Assembly: GCA_030761205.1 (NCBI GenBank)
Contig: JAULJL010000027.1
Coordinates: 5,337,001 to 5,401,000, forward strand
DNA length: 64,000 bases
Source of the DNA: Fremontodendron californicum
Taxonomy: Eukaryota > Streptophyta > Magnoliopsida > Malvales > Malvaceae
Direction: 5' to 3'
The translations under genes were made by a program, and so were the position numbers. Positions 48,511-59,806 of the stretch are shown one piece after another; positions within the stretch are counted from its first letter, which is position 1; each line of letters starts with the position of its first letter. The notes beneath the pieces are model-generated. The model saw only the letters and a list, made by a program, of their open reading frames with translations. It was not told where the DNA came from and made no database searches.

Positions 48511-49266
48511 TGGTCCAAAACCAGTAGTCCAGATTTTATGGGCCAAATAGCTAATGTGCTTTTAATACCTCAATTGGGCTTTCAAAATCAAGATCGTTTT
48601 TTGTCTTTAAGACATCTAAGCCCTATTAGTGTCTGCTTCTACTTGATATTCTTCTTCTTCTTCTTCTTCTTTTTCTTTTTCTTTTTCTCTCTTCGTCTTT
48701 CTGCTCCAGAGATCGCCCTTTCACTCAGTTCCGGTGAGTCATTCTCTAAACAAATGTTCGCTCTCTTTATTTCTTTCTTGCAATCAGTTCTATACAGTTA
48801 TGAAGTTACTATGACATCCTTCAAAAAAAAATTCCTTTTGATTTTTCCCAACTATTTCTAATACCCGCTTGCTTTTTATCGGATATGATCAACAATCAAC
48901 TCCTTTTCCCTCTCATCATTTATATTTATGTACTTATCGCGATATTGAGAAAAAGGTTAAGGAGTCGAATTACTTCAACATTCTCAAGTTTCCCTTTATC
49001 TCTTTTCCCATCATTTTTCTCATCAATTAAACACCCTCCATTGATTTTTGTTCCAAATTGTTCTTCTTTCATCTCGTGGTATCGTTGGGTTCTCGTCAAA
49101 GTTTAGTTTTTCTTTCAATATGCATTTGTTTTTGCATGGTTATGTGGGATTTAGCTTTTTCTTCTTTACTTATTTGTATTTTATACATCTACAATTACAC
49201 CTTTTAGAAGCTAAAGCTGTGTCCTTGTTCTTATTTCATTAGGGTAGTACTTGAAATCAGGAAACA
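48511..49266 (+). promoter_or_regulatory. DRG1 promoter/leader with leader intron
   Basis: TATGGGCC (site II-like) at about 48537 and CTAAGCCCTATTAG at 48616 precede a CTT/TTC-rich leader at 48650-48700. The leader ends CAGTTCCG|GTGAGT (donor 48733/48734). An acceptor TATTTCATTAG ends at 49242, 24 nt before the ATG. The leader intron would be 509 bp. This layout, a CT-rich first exon followed by a leader intron, is shared with the ELF4-like and TRFL genes. Confidence 0.6.
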
Positions 49267-52200
49267 ATGGGGATTATTGAGAGGATTAAAGAAATTGAAG
49301 CCGAGATGGCACGAACGCAGAAAAATAAGGCCACAGGTATACATTTATATCTCTTTACATGCATATATGAACTGATTTTTTTTTTCCTTTCATTTTTCAA
49401 ATCCATTTTTGTTTGTTAGTAATTGATAACTATTGATCCTATTGAAAAACATTGAATGGTTTAACTAATGTTTTTTACTGAATACACAGAGTACCATCTT
49501 GGTCAGCTCAAGGCAAAGATTGCAAAGCTAAGGACACAATTACTAGAGCCACCGAAAGTATGAATGTTTCTCATCTAACATGAATGGATTCTAAAATTTA
49601 TTGTTTTTCTATGTATATTATGAATCTGTATTTGTTTTTTCTCTAAATTCTGCTTTGCCACATTTTAATGTACTTGTTTAATCTTATAACAACTCCTAAG
49701 CTTGAACGGACTACCAGTTTCCTATTTTTCATTGTTTAATCTTATAGCTTTGTTTTTAACTTTCTAGGTGGGTTAGTCTCTTTTTACCATAACTTTACCC
49801 ATATCTAACTGCTCAAACGAGTTATTTTTTCTAGCTTGTGTGGCTACTGGCTAGTCTTTAATATATTTTAAGAGCTCTAAATTATTAAGCTGTTTGTTGC
49901 CTGGCTGGTAATCTATTATAGGTTGCACAAGTTTTTCTTTACACTTGCCATGCAATATTCTTTCTCCTTTTTTTTTTAGCTTCTTTTTGAATCTATGGAT
50001 CAGGGTTCTAGTGGAGGTGGAGAGGGTTTTGAAGTTACAAAATTTGGTCATGGACGTGTAGCGCTAATAGGATTTCCAAGGTCTGTACCTTTATCACTTG
50101 AATGCATGTGTTCTTAATTTTTTGAATAAGAAAGTAAGAGCTATATACAACTTTTGCATTTGGCAAAAATTGGAGAAGCCCAATCTTGTAGTAAGATGAT
50201 TTTCGTTTTATCTCACTTAAGATAAATATATTGATGATATTATTCAATTTCTGCCAGTACCTTCATTGTAACCTGCTTGCTCCATCTACTTGAGCAAATA
50301 TATTAGTACAGACATGCATTTGTACACATATACTTACAGACATGCATTTTTGCCCTCTGTGGTAATTTGTTCTTTCGAGAGGAAGCTAACGATTGCATTG
50401 TAATCCGACTGCAGTGTGGGTAAATCAACCCTTTTAACAATGTTGACAGGAACTCATTCAGAAGCTGCATCTTATGAGTTCACAACACTTACATGCATTC
50501 CTGGTATCATACATTACAATGATACTAAGATTCAACTGCTTGATCTTCCTGGAATTATTGAAGGTGCTTCTGAAGGCAAGGGACGTGGGAGACAGGTAAA
50601 AATTTATAGTTTTACGTGGTGATTTGTGTTGTCAGCTCTTGGTATAAAAACTATCAGCTAAATGAGGGAAATTCTGATAATTTTTTTAATCAAATGTTGT
50701 TTAGTTAAATGCCTAACATGCTCCTTGGCGAGTATCACGTTGTAGTTGGCTTTGGGGGTGGTGTACGTCTACATTCAAAATTCCTACTGAGGAAAAGATA
50801 ATATTATGTCTTTCTTTTACTTAGTGTTCAGCTCTATGGTCTGTTCTATCCATTCTTATCTGCAGTTTGGTTCAGTAGTTTTTTTTTTGAATTCAAGATG
50901 TTTTATGAGACTGCTCATTTCTCAGGTTATTGCTGTTTCCAAGTCATCAGATCTTGTGCTTATGGTTCTTGATGCCTCTAAAGTAAGTATCTATATCACG
51001 TTGTAGTTTTTGGGTTGAAGAATTGGTGGTTTTGCTTACTTTAGTATGGTAAAATTCTTGATTAGGATGATCATAAGATGTTATTGTGTTACTTGGGAAC
51101 TTTATAGAGCAGTGTTTAATACTGTTCTGATCTCAGTGTCAGGCTTGGTTGGAAAATTCTAAAGAGAGAATTTATAATCATGGGAGGAAATTAATCTCTC
51201 TTTTTCCTTTAATGTATGAAAAAACATGCTGCCTGGTATTGAACATTTAATTGTAAGATGCAAAATATTTTTTCTTGATTTAACCCTTCCCAATTACCTC
51301 CATGTGTGTATTGTGTACTTGTCATGACATATAATCTTTCTTCTGGGTTGCTATTGGAAGAGGTCTACAGTGTCAGTAATTGTCTTGAATCATTCTGCCT
51401 TTCCTCATTTTTTTTTTTTTTAAGTACTCATTCCACTCTCTCATTTTTTCTCTAACTAGGCTTTCAATTCATGCTCTTGTAGTTGTGCATACTTCAAGCT
51501 TTCCAGTGACTAGTAGTGGCTTAAACTGTCGACAGACGTTGATGTAGTTTTAATTTTTACATTTGCTATAGTTTGTCAGTGCCGTCACTACTTATGTCTG
51601 TTTCCTGAATCCTAAATATTCATTGTTTTTGACGTGCTTACCATTAAACTTTTAAGAGTTATGTTATTTTGCTTTTGTTGTTTCCCCTTTTTTTATCTAC
51701 TCTTCCCTTATGCCTGTGTAATTTGCTATGAAAACCTCAGAGTGAGGGTCATCGCCAGATATTAACCAAGGAACTGGAAGCTGTGGGTTTGCGTTTAAAC
51801 AAGAGACCGCCTCAATTAAGTTCATCCCTAACCGTTGTCTATGTGGTAACATTAATAATATATTAGGTGCATCTCTAGGTTTTAAAGTATTGCATTGTTG
51901 TTTGCCTAAAGAAAAAGGAATGATTTTCTGATTACAAATGGTTTAACATTATCTAGTTCAAGTTATATGGAAATTCTGATGAATTTTTTTGGGTAAACTC
52001 CAGATATGTACCTTGTGGTTAAGGGCATATTGAATATGCCCTCTGAGGTTTAAAAACTAAAACTCAACTGCCTTGAGATTTATTTTATTATTTTCCTTTA
52101 GTTACCAACTTAACACTGTTAATTAATTCTCCTCAGTTGTCATGTGTCTTACCTTTTTCATTTTCTTTTTTTCCTTATTTTTTTTCATTCCAAGAAAAGA

Positions 52201-54601
52201 TTAATTAATTTCTCTAAATTTTTAGATCTATCTCCCTAAGAAGCAAAATTCTTTAAAATTGCTTAGGACTGCCTTTCTTTTTGTTGAAGTTGAAGATTAA
52301 TTGCTTTCAAACAGTTCCCTCTCATGGTTATTCCTTGGTTCAGCCTTCCATTCATCCCTCATTTTTTTTTTGTCTTTTCCGTTCTCCCATCCCTTACCAA
52401 GCCTTTCAGTCTCTCTCTAGAACCTTAACTCTTCATTTTTAAAAGATTACTCCTAAAAACTCCAACCAATTTCATGCTCGAGAGACTTGGTTGTTTTCTA
52501 AAAGCGGTTGGATGTGGGTATCATGATTGCTGATTTGTAGGTTCACAACTTGTAGGGTGATGGGTATTTGTTGAATTTTAAAATTTATTTTTGGTGCTAA
52601 TGTTTTTTTTGGAGATGATGGATGACTTTTTTTATGGGGCTGATCTTTTTTTTTTTTCAATTATTTTTGGGTTTTGATTAAGTAGATAAAAATTAAAGTT
52701 TAGAGAGAGAAAGTAAAACATAGTGAAAGAGGAAAAGAAGAAGGAAGAACTAAGAATGGATTAAGTGGTTTAGAGAGAGATAAAATGCAATTTGCTTTTT
52801 CTTCGATGAACACAAAATTCTATTGGAGAAATAGTTGTAAGATTGGTTTAGACTTTAAAGAGGTGGAATTTTGGAAATTGGAAAAGGAAAAAGAAGATGG
52901 GTAAAAAAAGGATTATTGGAAAGAAAAAGAAAAAAAACAAAAAGATGACAATGTACTAACGGAAAATAATAAAATAAATATTAGGGTAGTTAAGTGTTGG
53001 TTTTTAAACCTCAGAGGGCATATTCAATCCGCCCTTAACCCCAAGGTATGTATCTGGAGTTTACCCATTTTTTTTGACAATATCTTCAAGTATGTATTAC
53101 TGCAGTTTGCTTCATTTTGGGTTTCTTTATTTCATTTTCAGATATATTTCAGAAAGAAAAAAACTGGAGGCATCTCTTTTAACAGCACTTTACCTTTAAC
53201 TCATGTTGATGAGAAACTCTGTTATCAAATTCTACATGAATACAAAATTCACAATGCTGAGGTATGCAGTCTTGTAATTATTAAATTTCACATTTGATTG
53301 AATTGATTCATTCTTACAAATGGTGTTTCCTTACACTCAGCCATTCCTGATGGATTCTTTTCAGGTTCTATTTCGTGAGGATGCCACAGTGGATGATCTT
53401 ATAGATGTTATTGAAGGAAACCGCAAATACATTAAGTGTGTATATGTTTACAACAAGATAGATGTCATTGGTATTGATGATGTGGATATGTTAGCCCGGC
53501 AGCCAAATTCTGTTGTCATAAGCTGCAATCTGAAGGCATGTTCTTCTATCCTTGTTTAAATGTGAATGGCTTTCGGCAATAATAGATAAATCGAATAGAA
53601 GTTAAGGAGTATATTTATTGGTTTTAAAATGCAACTTGTATGTTCTAATGACATGTTCAGAACCTCTTGACCTTTTATCTCTTTTATAAGCTTTTGCTAG
53701 TCAGTAATAATCATGTATTTGATGAGATCTGATGCTTACTGCATTTTCTTCCTCATGCTTTTGTGAAGTACATTGTCCATTACCTGCCAAAAGGACAATA
53801 ACATGATGTCTACTATACATCAAAAACATAATACAAGGAAAATAGTTGGAGAAAAGTATTGCTTAATCGGTTTCAGATTTGATGCATATGGTTTGAGAAA
53901 AATGTTGACCTATATGCCTGTTGCTTGTGCAGCTGAACTTAGATAGACTACTTTCAAAGATGTGGGAAGAGATGGGGCTTGTGAGAATATATACAAAACC
54001 ACAAGGCCAGCAACCTGATTTCAGTGATCCTGTGGTTCTCTCTGCTGTATGTCACATATGTTCTTGTCATTGCATTTACCTCTAATAGTCTATACTTCAT
54101 TAAATTTATGCAGGAAGTTCCATGACTGTTCTTTCTTTCTTTCTTTCTTCTATTCCATTTTTCTTGGTATGAGATAGGATAGGGGTGGCTGCACTGTGGA
54201 AGATTTCTGTAATCACATTCATAGGAGTTTGTTAAAGGATGTCAAATATGTTCTAGTCTGGGGTACAAGTGCAAGGCACTACCCTCAACATTGTGGCCTT
54301 GGGCAAGCTCTGCAGGATGAAGATGTTGTTCAGATTGTTAAGAAAAAGGTATTGGAAACTGTTAATTCGTGTTCATAGTAATCTAATGCTGTCTCATGGC
54401 TTCATCTTCTCCAACAATTTAAGAACTTTTTGCTTGGCCGTGGGCAAAGACCAGTGTATTTTTTAATTTAAAGAAAATTGAACGATAGGGATTTGGATTT
54501 TCCAGGAAAAAGAGGAAGGTGGGAGAGGCCGCTTCAAATCACATTCAACAGCTCCAGCTCGAATATCTGATAGAGAGAAAAAGGCTCCCTTGAAGACCTA
54601 A
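49267..54601 (+). CDS. DRG1: Developmentally regulated GTP-binding protein 1 (DRG1), eleven exons
   Basis: DRG1 is a conserved Obg-like GTPase with a C-terminal TGS domain; it associates with translating ribosomes through DFRP partners. Exons: 49267-49336, 49490-49557, 50004-50080, 50415-50595, 50926-50982, 51741-51845, 53142-53261, 53365-53535, 53933-54046, 54178-54348, 54506-54601. This model encodes 409 aa, 10 more than the 399 aa of the family. Motifs: G1 GFPSVGKST (69-77), G3 DLPG (115-118), G4 NKID (256-259), G5 SCNLK (279-283). The TGS domain follows from about 300, with DRGGCTVEDFC and WGTSARHYPQHCGL. Two splice sites are odd. The exon-6 donor expected after NKRPPQ is mutated (CAATTAAGTT instead of CAGGTAAGTT), so I used an in-frame donor 30 nt downstream, adding LSSSLTVVYV. 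Intron 8 starts with GC (AAG|GCATGT). If exon 6 is spliced otherwise the product could be disrupted. Confidence 0.9.
51991..53066. mobile_element. Long-TIR non-autonomous element (Mutator-like) in DRG1 intron 6
   Basis: The left end (51991 to about 52110) and the right end (about 52945-53066), read inverted, align over more than 100 bp: GGGTAAACTCCAGATA, then GGTTAAGGGC, GAATATGCCCTCTGAGG and TTTATTTTATTATTTTCC. The flanks are T runs (AATTTTTTT and ATTTTTTTT), so the target duplication, 8-9 bp, is ambiguous. The interior (about 52140-52920) has no transposase frame. TIRs this long suggest a MULE-type element; this is inference. It makes up most of the 1.3-kb intron 51846-53141. Confidence 0.85.
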
Positions 54602-56527
54602 CCATGTCCATGTTTCTTACTCCGGAGAAAACAGTTGAGGGCTGGAATGGAAGTATAATTGTTATCCTTTTGTTGTATTCTTTTCCATCACTCCCTCTCC
54701 CCCTATTCTTTTTTCTTTCTTAATTCTATTACCATTTTTAGCCTATGTCTTGGAGTCGGGTGTAAGTATCGGACACGGGTATGTTTGATTTATTGTAAGT
54801 TTTTTCATGTATTTGGAGGGATTTTGGGGGGATAATATTTCCATATTTTTGTCCGAATATGCATAAGACACTTGTTCTTCAAAAAAAATGAAGAGTCGGA
54901 ATAACATAATTCCTAGCCGTATTTGAATATGTACTTGGATGCAAATTTTGGTCTGACACTATAATCCAGTATTCTGAAAATATATCTTGAAAATGTCATC
55001 AATGCCTTGGGTCTTTTGGATCTATATCTATGTAGCAAATATTCCCCCACAGGAATAGGATCACTGATCATTCGAATGGAGTCTGGTTTTGAATGAATTA
55101 TTTCAGTGTATCAAGACATTGCCTGTAAGGAACAAGGATAAAGCCCGTTAGAGAGCTACGGACTGCGGTTATGGAGAAGTGCTAACTATGGTTTTACATC
55201 AAATCGTGAAATATGACTTATGTACAGTACTGGTGTGGTAACTCCTGTTCCCAGAATTCAGACACTTGAAAGTTAGCCGTTCGGTCTTCTGGCTGTTTCC
55301 ATGTAAATATGATAATTCTATCGTTTTACTTTTTTTTTTATAGTTAATTAACATGGCATAGTATGAAAATATATGTTAAGGGAAAATGTACTTCATGGTG
55401 TAATTGTTGTCTGTGCCTGTCTTGTGCTAACCCATTTAGGCATTAGTCGTCTTCTTATCCTAACTATTTTTTTTTTTTTATATAAAAAAAAAATTGTAGT
55501 TCGAGGATAGGGGAAAAGATTGCAAATGTTAAAATTTAAATTTTAGATTTGTTAGATGTTATTTCTTACAAATAATTGTATGAATGAATTAGATTAAGTT
55601 TCGGGTTCACTCTTACTATTTTTGAAATCCAAAAATAATTCTATTAAATGAATGATGAAGCCAGTAAAATTTAACCGTGCATAAGACTAAACCCTTGATC
55701 AACCCTCCCTACCCCAAAATTGAAGAACAAGCATGGGCAACCTAGTCTAGCACCAATTTTTAAAACAAACAATAACACCTGATGTCCATCAATTCACACC
55801 ATAGTCTCAACCCTTGCGGTCTCAATTATACAGATATTTTAGAGAAAATAACATAGACAATAATAATCAGACTAAACTTCAAATCAATCTTACATCACAA
55901 GACGAATACCTAAATATTTTTCTTCTTTATAATTAGCTTAGATGTTAACAAGCCAATTCACATGATTCTGAAAGCAAGCACACAACTGTGACACGTCATA
56001 TATATCAATGATCAAACTAATTTTCCATGAAAATCTTTATCATGATAATCTCACCAGTTTTTTTTTTTTTTTGTCGTTTATTCTTGCCTAATCAGTCTTC
56101 AAGTGGCTAATTAGTTGTAGTCTCAATCAAGTGATGAGTTGATATGGTTACCAAAGGACTAATTAATAATATGGGAAAATGACCATGAAACTTCAAATTT
56201 AGGCGTATGTGCACACCTAACACGTGGGGTATAATATAACAATTTTTTTTTACAACGAGATCATAGTTTGGGGATACGAGAAGAAATTATAGGTGTTGAG
56301 ATCTGAATTGAGGACTTTAGATTTATTGAATGTCATATCTTAAAGATGACTACAAAAATTAATTGAATCAAACTTTGAATTCGTATTGTATAGCATCTTC
56401 AAATTTCGGCTTGTGTTCTAATTTTCGTAGAAACTTGGGCACCTGATTTAACTCATGATCGCCTCCATATCTATTGATAAACAGCTTCCAACTTCGTCTT
56501 TGTTGTTGAATTTACTTATCTCGACAT
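54602..56527. other. DRG1 3' flank and intergenic DNA with a MITE C copy
   Basis: After the stop, about 150 bp of T-rich DNA probably forms the 3' untranslated region. A family C MITE follows at about 54754-54916. The remainder to 56.5 kb is unique-looking AT-rich DNA with no gene recognised. Confidence 0.5.
54754..54917. repeat. MITE family C just downstream of DRG1
   Basis: CTATGTCTTGGAGTCGGGTG at the left and GAGTCGGAATAACATAA at the right are inverted repeats. The flanks TTTTTAGC and TTCCTAGC match at 6 of 8 bases, both differences being C/T. It sits about 150 bp after the DRG1 stop and may lie within some transcripts. Confidence 0.65.
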
Positions 56528-56815
56528 TAGAGGGGTTCATTGGCCGGACCGGCCGAAACGTGAAATTTTTGAAGATTCTTACCCAGGCCAGACCTGATCC
56601 TGGGCGGGTCTGCCGACCACCAACACTGTTCATTACATTTAAAAAATAAAATAAAAATTATTAATATTTTTTTATTTTTATAATTAAAATTAAATAAAAT
56701 AATATTATTTTAATACTTAAAATACTGTTTCGGATCGAATTGATCCGAAATAAAAAAAATTTACCTAGATCCGATTCAATACGGATCGAACGGCTGCCCG
56801 ATCCGTGCAGGTCAA
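56528..56815. repeat. MITE family B (hAT-like), 288 bp, perfect 8-bp TSD
   Basis: It starts TAGAGGGGTTCATTGGCC and ends (inverted) TTGACCTGCACGGATCGG. CTCGACAT flanks both sides (56520-56527 and 56816-56823). The core shares TTTTTATAATTAAAATTAAA and TAAAATAATATTATTTTAAT with the other copies. Confidence 0.87.
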
Positions 56816-57483
56816 CTCGACATCTTCCTACTTTGTCAGTTTTCTAGGAAATATCTTCCTCTATTAGGTACCATAAAAGGCAACATTTAAAGTACTGGAA
56901 GGCTTAGAAGATTATTCTCTGGTGGAGATGTCATTATCTCTTAAGTTAAATTCATAGAAAACTTAAGTATATATACAACTAATAACAGTGTTTACGATAG
57001 ATGACCATTTGACTCAATAGTAATTTTTTTTAAATAAAAAGAAAAAGAAAATTTGAGATTGTCATTAGTGATCAATAATACGAATTCTGATTATAAACTG
57101 CTACAGTTTATGGGTTATTGGAAAAGGAGAAATGATGTTAAATAATGCTAAACTAAGATAGCGGTCGATGCAACTTTTTTTAGAGGAGTAGATAGGAACA
57201 TATGAAGCATCCAAAGGCAGGCATTAATGGTGGGGCATTATTAATATGCTTTAGCCTTTAGCCCTCGCTATAGCTACCGCACACACAGCAGCATACATGA
57301 TTTTTTTTTTTGCTTTGAGGAAACTATTTGGCTTTTTCCACTAAGGGTTTCACACGTCAACATCTAAACTTGTGATTCGAATAAATCCTCAAAATGGCCG
57401 GACCAAAACGTATGAATGAAACGAGGTGGTCACCTTAGTTGCCGTTGCTTGCTTTTTTCCCCCAAGTGTTGATCCGACTTTTT

Positions 57484-57486
<3 letters not shown>

Positions 57487-57546
<60 letters not shown>
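57487..57546. repeat. (TA)n microsatellite, 60 nt
   Basis: Pure AT dinucleotide run that abuts the left end of a MITE B copy. Confidence 0.95.
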
Positions 57547-57549
<3 letters not shown>

Positions 57550-57818
57550 AGGAGACTTGCTTAAGGGTCGGACAGTCCGTCTATCCGGTTCGACAGATTT
57601 GACTCGTATTACATCGGATTTGGACAGATATTTTCATAATCCGAGCTGATCCGATCTAGATTATTGTTTATATATTAAAATAATATTATTTTATTTAAAT
57701 TTAATTAAAAATAAAAAAATTATATAGGATGAATAGTATTTTTAAATTAGCGGATCGAACCTGGATAAAAGAATTACAAAAAATCCGAACCGTAGCCCGA
57801 CCCATAAGCAGGTTCACT
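57550..57818. repeat. MITE family B, degenerate copy without clear TSD
   Basis: GAGACTTGCTTAAGGGTCGG at the left and CCGACCCATAAGCAGGTTCA at the right are inverted repeats around the shared A/T core (AAAATAATATTATTTTATTTAA). The left flank is a TA microsatellite, which hides any duplication. Confidence 0.7.
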
Positions 57819-58081
57819 GTCATCCCATTTAGTTAATTACTATCATCAAATATTTCTATGTCCAAAATATATCGGCCCCTTGCTGAAAACTGAAGGGCAA
57901 GCATGCCAATTGCCAAACCATAAACTCACCACCTATATAAATAATATATACCGCACTTTCTTTTTCATTCTTAAAAGCAATGTCTTTTCTTTATTTATAT
58001 CAAAAGCGAGAGAGTTGTTAGACTAGCTTTCTCAAAATTAATTTCTGAAAAATCGATAGCGCGAGAACAAGAACGTTGCAC

Positions 58082-58083
<2 letters not shown>

Positions 58084-58140
<57 letters not shown>
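58084..58140. repeat. Compound (TA)n(GA)n microsatellite
   Basis: A TA run of about 33 nt passes directly into 12 GA units at 58117-58140. Confidence 0.95.
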
Positions 58141-59206
58141 TCAGTTGTCATTGTTTCGTTACAAATGAAAAGAAGAGAAAGGTCTCTGATCTGCCCACTG
58201 AGCGGCAGGATATGCTAGCTAGACTGCTAACTTTCACTATACTTTTAGCCAACTCTCAATCTATACTTTTATATATGTATCTCAATTCCTTGTTATTTTT
58301 ATACGGATTTAACATTATTATTGGTACAATTTTTTAATTTAAAAGTTGCATTTTACCACAATTTCAATATTAAATGGATGAAAAAAGTTTATTTCAGCGG
58401 TTAAATCATGATTTGATAATCCAAATCAAAAGTTAAGAAAATAAAATTTTTACAGTTTAGAAATTGGTTTTTGAGTAAAATGATTTAATTATTCTCGCAT
58501 CTCTAAATTTTTATTATTTTAAACATATATTTTTTGACATTTCAATTTCTTACTATATTTTAATACTAAACACTAAAAAAATTTAAATCATATTTTTTAT
58601 CACACTTTTTTAACTCATGTTTTTTATAACCCAATTTTTTTCCAACAGTAATGTTAAACTAGTCCTTAAACATGTAAATAAAAGGTCATGTGACTATGAT
58701 CCTATATAACAAGTTTATCTTCTCTGTCCCGATTTCCAATTGAAGCAACAACAAAAAAAATGTATCAAACTGTTATTAAACATCATTATATGTTTTTTTA
58801 AAAAATGAAATTATATAACGTAATTACATTCTTGAAAAAAACTTTATGATAAAAGTTATTATATGATTATGCTGAAATAAACATTCATAAGTTAATTATT
58901 ATATATGTGATGTGTAATTGAATGAAGACACATGTTAAAAAGGAGTAACCATTTTATAAAATTCAATGTTTTAAAAATTATTTTATGTTACATAAAAAAT
59001 ATACACATATCCAAAAAAAGACACTTTCTTCGTTGAACTAATTTGTTAATCCCTTGATCAAATAGTAGTAAAAAAATTTTTTTCAAAATTCTTTGAAAAC
59101 ATGAGAAAATTTTGTACATTTTTAATTCAATTACTTAGTGGAGAAGTGTACGCACTTGAGTAGGATTAAGGAAATGTAATCAACGTGGCATGATCATTTA
59201 TTTCTT

Positions 59207-59304
59207 TTTCTTTTTTTGATAAGCAATGATTTATTTATCCAATAAAGCAGTGTAAACTGTTACATCATCATTGTACTAGCTTTCAACCTAGAATTATACA
59301 AAGA
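59207..59304 (-). mobile_element. Very short 5'-truncated LINE 3' end, 17-bp perfect TSD
   Basis: ATGATCATTTATTTCTT is present at 59190-59206 and 59305-59321. The 98 bp between, read on the minus strand, carry TGATGATGTAACAGTTTACA, CTGCTTTATTGGATAAATAA and TGCTTATCAAAAAAAG. These match the 3' end of the LINE at 22754-25449 (ATGATGTTGGATGTAGCAGT, CTGCTTTCTGGATAAATAA, TACTTATCCAAAAAA). It is therefore a dead, severely truncated member of the same family, or a SINE sharing its tail. Confidence 0.82.
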
Positions 59305-59330
59305 ATGATCATTTATTTCTTGTTAAGTGG

Positions 59331-59569
59331 TAGATCTGATAATTTGTTTATGCATTTGTGTCACGTATATTTTTCGTGTCAATCTTGTAAAAATAAACTA
59401 ATACAAATTATTAAATATGATAAAATCTTAAATACGAATATGATACATATATTAAACATGTTAATTATATTTAAATATGTCATATCATTTTTATTATACT
59501 ATTTCATATTTATTAAATGTATCATCTTGGTTTGGTATTTTCATATCGTGTTTATAATTATGAAATCTA
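59331..59569. repeat. MITE family A, 239 bp, with TSD split by a later insertion
   Basis: TAGATCTGATAATTTG at the left and (inverted) TAGATTTCATAATTATAAAC at the right. The left flank is TTAAGTGG. The right flank reads TTAAG and is then interrupted by a family C MITE; beyond that element the sequence continues TAG, restoring TTAAGTAG, a 7 of 8 match. Confidence 0.82.
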
Positions 59570-59574
59570 TTAAG

Positions 59575-59754
59575 TTATGTTACTCGGATTTGGGTGTGAA
59601 TGTCGGATATGAGAATGTTTCCGACACGGTTATGTTTAATTTTTTTAAAATTTTCGTATTTGAAAGATTATATTCTCATACTTATGTCTGGATATATGTC
59701 GAATATAAATATCGAATACGAATACTTAAAAGAAATAAGATGGAAGCAACGTAG
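59575..59754. repeat. MITE family C, 180 bp, perfect 8-bp TSD
   Basis: TTATGTTACTCGGATTTGGG at the left and GGAAGCAACGTAG at the right. CTATTAAG flanks both sides (59567-59574 and 59755-59762). It is inserted at the right junction of the preceding family A element. Confidence 0.87.
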
Positions 59755-59806
59755 CTATTAAGTAGTAATTAAAATTGAGATGTAATGTCATCAGCTGATT
59801 AATGCT

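Larger units (their letters stand above)
56816..59189. other. Gene-poor AT-rich DNA with microsatellites and a MITE B copy
   Basis: No coding frame was recognised. It contains a TA run at 57487-57546, a degenerate MITE B (about 57550-57818), and a compound (TA)n(GA)n at 58084-58140. Confidence 0.5.

Noticed and set aside
59305..59754. 149-codon open frame
   Set aside because: It spans two MITEs and their junction; hydrophobic A/T-rich translation without conserved features.
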